Source of the DNA: an uncultured Eubacteriales bacterium
Lineage (GTDB): Bacteria > Bacillota > Clostridia > Peptostreptococcales > Anaerovoracaceae
NCBI GenBank assembly: GCA_902797405.1
Contig: CADBSP010000097.1
Coordinates: 1-10,519 of the forward strand
Direction: 5' to 3'
DNA: 10,519 bases
Made by a program: the position numbers and the translations under genes. The first letter of the stretch is position 1. Each line of letters opens with the position of its first letter. The notes under the pieces were generated by a model. The model was not told the origin of the DNA and searched no databases. It was given only the letters and a program-made list of their open reading frames with translations. Shown piece after piece: positions 7,327 to 10,519 of the stretch.

Positions 7327-7335
7327 TGGTACAAT
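7327..7335 (+). promoter_or_regulatory. Extended -10 promoter of the second TIR gene
   Basis: TGG followed by TACAAT (7330-7335) is a good extended -10 element, placing transcription start near 7342 and a leader of about 23 nt. The -35 region (7307-7312) is only the T tract of the preceding terminator, so the promoter depends on the TGN extension. AGGAGG (7351-7356) then lies 8 nt before the ATG. Confidence 0.55.
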
Positions 7336-7364
7336 GGAAAAGTTAAGAAAAGGAGGAAAAAAGG

Positions 7365-9440
7365 ATGAATACGTTGACCCGTGGAAGTGTAAACCCCTCT
7401 GGAAAGCAAAAGGCTTTTTTTGCATCAATACCATCCGACTTGGCGTATCTCAGTGATACTGCAAAGCATATTTTCCAATCATCAAATATAGCAATTTATT
7501 ATGATGAAGATGGACAAACTGAAAGAATTCCGGATGAGACCATTCTAGATATGAACTTTGTTATTGTTCTTCTAACGGAGCAGACATTTAATACGGATAA
7601 CGACATTACCAATCGCGTCATCCCAATTTCAATTAAGAACAGAATCCCGATATTGCCTATTGGTATTACCAAGGAAGTTGGGCCTAAGATGACCGGATAT
7701 TGTGAGCAAATGGGGATACAAAGCCTGGACGTTCTTTTCCCGAATAGTGAAGATGATACAGAAATAGGATTTAAGACCAAATTGGAAAATTGGTTGAAAA
7801 GTAAACTTGTAACAGGTGATAAAAGCCAGCGGATAATGAGCAATTTCCTCATAAGTGCTTTTATAAGTTACAGAAAGAAAGATAGAAGAATACTCCTGGA
7901 TATAATCGACTCTATTAATAGAAAAGAAAAGTGCAGGGAGGTTCAGATTTGGTTTGATGAATTCCTGACACCAGGAGAAGGATATGACGAAGAAATACAG
8001 AAGATGATTGATGATTCATCTATATTCATTTTTCTTCTGACTGAACATATGATAGAAGAAGATAATTACGCTTTACGTGAAGAACTGGAAAGAGCAATAG
8101 AAACGGAGAAAGAAATAATTGTAGTTGACCTAATCGAAGGAGAACACAATCTGCCTTCGAGATTGCAAGAATACTCCAAATACACCATCGTAAAAGGTGA
8201 TCAGGGCTTTGATGATTTGGTTGAGCTGGTAGAAAAATGTGTGCCTGATACTAGCGGGTATAGTCTTGAGGAAGCAAGAGAACATAGATATCTTTTGGGA
8301 ATGGCGTATTATTATGGAATAGGAGTTATTGCTGATAAGGAATATGGTCTTCGTTCGATTAAAGAGGCAGCAGAGGCTGGCTGCGGCGATGCCTTGGACA
8401 CTATGGTGGCAATTTCAGTTGAGGAATATGGGAATTTCGAATCCGCCATTTACTATCAACAAAAAATCGTGGACATGAATGACCATCGGGCAATGGAAAC
8501 AAAGAAATTAGAAGATGTTGAAAAATGTTTGCGTAGCATGACGGTTCTCGGCGATTACTATTTTGAAAACCAAGATGTTTTAAGCCATGAGGAAATATAT
8601 AAGAATATTATTGCAGCAATAAGAGGAATCACAAATCATAGTGAATATGCAGGTTTGCTTGAGATTGCCAATATGGCATGCATCAAATTGGGAGATATGG
8701 CAGATTTAAGGATTGAGAAGACAGAAGCTTCTGATGATAGGGTAAACTACCTAAATCAGGCAAGGTATTGGTATGAAAGTGCTTTTGAGTATGGGGAGAA
8801 ATTCGCTGGCTTTGAAGAATCTCTAAAGAGCAAAAGGATGATATACGCTCCGCGTATAAGAATTGCAGATGAAGAGTATAATTGGACTAATAAACCATTT
8901 GAGGAAGTTATAGAAGATTATCTGAAAACACTAGAAATGGTTGCTGAAGCGGATAGAGATTATTCTTGTGAGGAAACGAGGGCAGACCTGGCTGCTTGTC
9001 ATAAACCTTTAATGGAAATATATAATACGGTGGGTAATAGGGAGAAGGCCCTTGAACATGGAGAAAAACTGCTGGAATACGCGAGACAAGGATATTTGGA
9101 AACTAGAAGATTTCACCGGCTGATAAAGTATATGGAGGCATTGGAATTAGTATCAAAATTGCAATATGAATGTGGGCTCAAGGAGGAAGCTCGGTTAAAT
9201 CTGAATAAAGGGATCAAAGCAAGAATGAGTTATTTGGAATCTCCGTTTTTTGTTGGTAGAGAAGGTAGCAGAAGAACTGGGGCTGTCCAATTGGTTGCAG
9301 ATATGTATCATGCAGCTATAATTGCAGAGGAACTTAACCGTGACCAAGAGGCGAAAGAGCATAGGATTAATATTTCCACTATTGTTGATTATTATAATCT
9401 TGCACCGCTGCTTGAAAAAATGGGGTTAGGTGATTTATAA
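7365..9440 (+). CDS. TIR-domain protein with N-terminal TIR-like domain, Sel1-like region and TPR-like tail (paralogue of the 3325 gene)
   Basis: The 691-residue product repeats the architecture of the first TIR protein in shorter form. Residues 16-99 are the degenerate TIR-like domain (A-F-F-A-S, N-I-A-I-Y-Y, F-V-I-V-L-L-T, I-P-I-L-P-I). The canonical TIR domain spans about 164-290, with F166-I-S-Y-R-K-K-D-R174, I-W196-F-D-E199, the P-G-E-G-Y loop (203-207) and N234-Y-A-L-R-E239-E240. One of the last two glutamates is the likely catalytic residue. A Sel1-like region follows (308-345, R-Y-L-L-G-M-A-Y-Y-Y-G-I-G), then helical TPR-like repeats (for example 544-575). No membrane segment is seen. 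Both proteins share C-R-[DE]-x-x-I-W-[YF]-D-E-[YF]-L-x-P-G-E. It has its own promoter and ribosome binding site, so it can be expressed apart from its paralogue. NADase or signalling activity is family-based inference. Confidence 0.88.
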   Translation: MNTLTRGSVNPSGKQKAFFASIPSDLAYLSDTAKHIFQSSNIAIYYDEDGQTERIPDETILDMNFVIVLLTEQTFNTDNDITNRVIPISIKNRIPILPIGITKEVGPKMTGYCEQMGIQSLDVLFPNSEDDTEIGFKTKLENWLKSKLVTGDKSQRIMSNFLISAFISYRKKDRRILLDIIDSINRKEKCREVQIWFDEFLTPGEGYDEEIQKMIDDSSIFIFLLTEHMIEEDNYALREELERAIETEKEIIVVDLIEGEHNLPSRLQEYSKYTIVKGDQGFDDLVELVEKCVPDTSGYSLEEAREHRYLLGMAYYYGIGVIADKEYGLRSIKEAAEAGCGDALDTMVAISVEEYGNFESAIYYQQKIVDMNDHRAMETKKLEDVEKCLRSMTVLGDYYFENQDVLSHEEIYKNIIAAIRGITNHSEYAGLLEIANMACIKLGDMADLRIEKTEASDDRVNYLNQARYWYESAFEYGEKFAGFEESLKSKRMIYAPRIRIADEEYNWTNKPFEEVIEDYLKTLEMVAEADRDYSCEETRADLAACHKPLMEIYNTVGNREKALEHGEKLLEYARQGYLETRRFHRLIKYMEALELVSKLQYECGLKEEARLNLNKGIKARMSYLESPFFVGREGSRRTGAVQLVADMYHAAIIAEELNRDQEAKEHRINISTIVDYYNLAPLLEKMGLGDL

Positions 9441-9464
9441 AACATGAGAGTAAGATTGAGATTG

Positions 9465-9470
9465 TATAAT
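9465..9470 (+). promoter_or_regulatory. Possible -10 box upstream of the flavodoxin gene
   Basis: A perfect TATAAT lies 25 bp after the second TIR gene. No good -35 box is found at 16-18 bp, so this is weak support for a promoter of the flavodoxin-rubredoxin gene. No terminator is visible between the TIR stop and this site. Confidence 0.3.
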
Positions 9471-9488
9471 CTAAAGGCTTAATCAAAA

Positions 9489-9623
9489 ATGAGGAAATTC
9501 GTGGCTTTAAAATTTAAATATGTACGAATCCAGGGAAAGGAATTAGCTCCCAACACCATGCACGCCTACGTATCAATTATAAGTAGAGATGTGAGAACAA
9601 AGAAGAAAGGATGCCAAATATGA
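9489..9623 (+). CDS. Possible 44-codon small ORF with ATGA overlap to the flavodoxin gene
   Basis: An ATG at 9489 opens a frame of 44 codons ending at TGA 9621-9623. The stop overlaps the preferred start of the flavodoxin gene as ATGA. The product is basic (many Lys and Arg) and contains K-E-L-A-P-N-T-M-H-A-Y, which is not enough to name a family. No ribosome binding site precedes it. It could be a coupled leader ORF, a gene remnant or chance. The ATGA junction is the only positive sign. Confidence 0.22.
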   Translation: MRKFVALKFKYVRIQGKELAPNTMHAYVSIISRDVRTKKKGCQI

Positions 9624-10252
9624 GAAGCATAGTAACATACGATACACAACATGGAAGCGCCAAGAGGCTGGCAACAATTATAGCTGAGAGATTAGGCGCT
9701 CTTTGTGTGAATGTGGATACACCTTTTCAAGTGGAAGATGAGACCAAGTACGACGCGCTGATTATGGTTTTCGGCTTTAGAGGACCATATACTGCACAGT
9801 TAACAAAGCTCTTCTTAAGCAAGATGGAGGGAAAGCTTAATAACAAGCACCTGATAGTTGTTGGTGAAGGACTTTTCTCCGAGAAGGAATTCCCCTCCGT
9901 TGCAAAGGACATAGAGAATATGGCAAAGCCGGCCAGCTTTAATTCATTTTTTATGAAAGGCCAGTTGAGGGTTGCAACCTTAACTCCAGAAGAACAGGCC
10001 CTCTTTGGAAAGTTCAGTGAACTAACAGGAATGAAGATTGAGGATATGGGTGAGTTCAGCGATGAGGACGCAGAGGGAATCGCGGAAAACATCGAAAGAC
10101 TATTGGAAACCCTTCCGGTAATAGAGGACGAAAGAGCAAATCTTCCAAGATGGATTTGTACAGTTTGCGGATATGTACATACAGGGGAGGAGCCACCTGC
10201 AGAATGTCCAACATGCCATCAGCCAGGTTCCGTATTCAAGAGAATGGAGTAA
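9620..10252 (+). CDS. Flavodoxin-rubredoxin fusion protein
   Basis: The 210-residue protein joins two electron-transfer modules. Residues 1 to about 165 form a flavodoxin-like domain: a first strand and FMN phosphate loop (I-V-T-Y-D-T-Q-H-G-S-A-K), then Y-D-A-L-I-M-V-F-G-F and H-L-I-V-V-G-E-G-L. The C-terminus is a rubredoxin-like zinc or iron knuckle of the type found at the end of rubrerythrins: W178-I-C180-T-V-C183-G-Y and C196-P-T-C199. Such proteins carry electrons in the cytoplasm of anaerobes, often towards oxygen or peroxide reductases, though the partner is not visible. I chose ATG 9620 over ATG 9611. The purine-rich AAAGG (9606-9610) abuts 9611 but is 9 nt from 9620, and family members start M-R-x-x-V. 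No terminator is evident after the gene. It is probably a host gene rather than part of the TIR system. Confidence 0.87.
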   Translation: MRSIVTYDTQHGSAKRLATIIAERLGALCVNVDTPFQVEDETKYDALIMVFGFRGPYTAQLTKLFLSKMEGKLNNKHLIVVGEGLFSEKEFPSVAKDIENMAKPASFNSFFMKGQLRVATLTPEEQALFGKFSELTGMKIEDMGEFSDEDAEGIAENIERLLETLPVIEDERANLPRWICTVCGYVHTGEEPPAECPTCHQPGSVFKRME

Positions 10253-10282
10253 AAAATAGGTAATCCGTTTAAAAAAACCAAT

Positions 10283-10303
10283 CTGATGGATGATCAGGGG
10301 TTC
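10283..10303 (-). repeat. Partial copy of the tRNA 3' end (candidate att-site remnant)
   Basis: These 21 bp match 10485-10505, the 3' end of the tRNA at the right edge, at 20 of 21 positions and in the same orientation, 202 bp away. The match covers half the T loop, the T-stem strand, the acceptor strand and the CCA end. Here CCA has become TCA on the - strand. Similarity stops inside the T loop (TTC, then unrelated sequence). A duplicated tRNA tail of this kind is typical of integrase att sites at tRNA genes. It could also be a broken tandem tRNA. Confidence 0.7.
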
Positions 10304-10431
10304 ACGCTGCGTAGCCTCCGGCTCGCAGCTGAAGTCTCTCGCCGGCCTCATTCAGGCCGGCTTCGACCATCGGCTATTCGACAACCCACCGGGCTGTCTC
10401 ACTTACGCCGATGCCCTCTCGGGTTCGAACC
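10304..10431 (-). other. GC-rich structured element with three hairpins, bounded by T-arm-like sequences
   Basis: This segment is clearly richer in GC than its neighbours and folds into three strong stems. The first is 10306-10329 (GCTGCG/CGCAGC plus AGCC/GGCT, one bulge). The second is 10341-10361 (GCCGGCCT/AGGCCGGC, 5-nt loop). The third is 10368-10413, with outer CATCGGC/GCCGATG and inner GACAACCC/GGGCTGTC. In the inner stem one position is an A-C mismatch on the + strand but a G-U pair on the - strand, so the - strand is the likelier RNA. The left end joins the tRNA-tail copy and the right end is GGTTCGAACC (10422-10431), a T-loop-like palindrome. No protein is evident. It may be a dispersed intergenic repeat or mobile structured element, but a second copy cannot be seen here. 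Confidence 0.55.
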
Positions 10432-10449
10432 TCATTTGCTATCCAAATA

Positions 10450-10485
10450 GTAAAAAACAGAGACCAAATGGTCTCTGCTTTTTAC
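10450..10485 (-). terminator. Bidirectional Rho-independent terminator downstream of the tRNA
   Basis: CAGAGACC (10458-10465) pairs perfectly with GGTCTCTG (10470-10477) around a 4-nt loop. GTAAAAA (10450-10456) pairs with TTTTTAC (10479-10485) after one mismatch. Read on the - strand, the stem follows the tRNA CCA end by a few bases and ends in a run of six T. The + strand also has a short T run, so it may stop transcription from the flavodoxin side too. Confidence 0.85.
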
Positions 10486-10519
10486 TGGTGGATGATCAGG
10501 GGTTCGAACCCTGGACACC
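10486..10519 (-). tRNA. tRNA 3' portion (5' part and anticodon outside window; possibly tRNA-Lys)
   Basis: On the - strand the segment reads: end of the variable loop (GGTGTC), T stem CAGGG, T loop TTCGAAC, T stem CCCTG, seven acceptor bases ATCATCC, discriminator A and an encoded CCA (10486-10488). The five T-stem pairs are perfect. The anticodon is beyond the right edge. GGTGTC before the T arm resembles clostridial tRNA-Lys from memory, but this is only a guess. The 3' end faces the rest of the window, the usual arrangement for genomic islands inserted at a tRNA. Confidence 0.9.

Noticed and set aside
9611..9619. ATG at 9611 as the flavodoxin start
   Set aside because: The purine-rich AAAGG directly abuts it with no spacing. 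The same site is well placed for ATG 9620, where the flavodoxin fold begins.
10100..10351. 83-codon - strand frame over the end of the flavodoxin gene and the structured element
   Set aside because: It is antisense to the rubredoxin knuckle and runs through the hairpins, with no recognisable protein motif.
1..10519. CRISPR array, insertion sequence or integrase gene
   Set aside because: I saw no regularly spaced short repeats, no transposase or recombinase motifs, and no terminal inverted repeats with target duplications.

Overview
The window looks like an accessory region of a low-GC, anaerobic Firmicute. Lachnospiraceae (Butyrivibrio-like) is my best guess. It rests on strong AGGAGG-type ribosome binding sites, AT-rich intergenic DNA, TIR/Sel1 proteins and a flavodoxin-rubredoxin protein typical of anaerobes. 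No species marker is present. All supported protein genes are on the + strand. The only - strand gene is a tRNA cut by the right edge.

Left part (1-2890): the C-terminal end of a GGDEF diguanylate cyclase overlaps a GNAT acetyltransferase gene. Next comes an HTH-Fic protein whose promoter lies inside a perfect 13-bp inverted repeat, a good candidate for self-repression. Two membrane-protein genes follow, one VanZ-like and one with a DUF3592-like soluble part between two membrane segments.

Middle part (2891-9440): after a mostly non-coding stretch with one doubtful small gene and a good promoter, there are two large paralogous genes of 1026 and 691 codons. Both encode a degenerate TIR-like domain, a canonical TIR domain (F-[LI]-S-Y-R-K-K-D-R), Sel1-like repeats and a long TPR-like helical tail. 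Between them lie two small genes (155 and 80 codons) that I do not recognise, ending in a clear terminator. The second TIR gene has its own extended -10 promoter. I read 3239-7312 as one TIR operon and 7327-9440 as a second unit. Together they are the best candidate for an undescribed system, possibly an NAD+-cleaving defence or signalling module. That function is inferred only from the TIR family.

Right part (9441-10519): a flavodoxin/rubredoxin gene is followed by a GC-rich structured element of about 130 bp. On its left is a 21-bp near-copy of the tRNA 3' end. On its right are a bidirectional terminator and the 3' end of the tRNA itself (- strand, possibly tRNA-Lys, anticodon outside the window). 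The tRNA end and its partial copy suggest an integration hotspot, but no integrase gene is visible.
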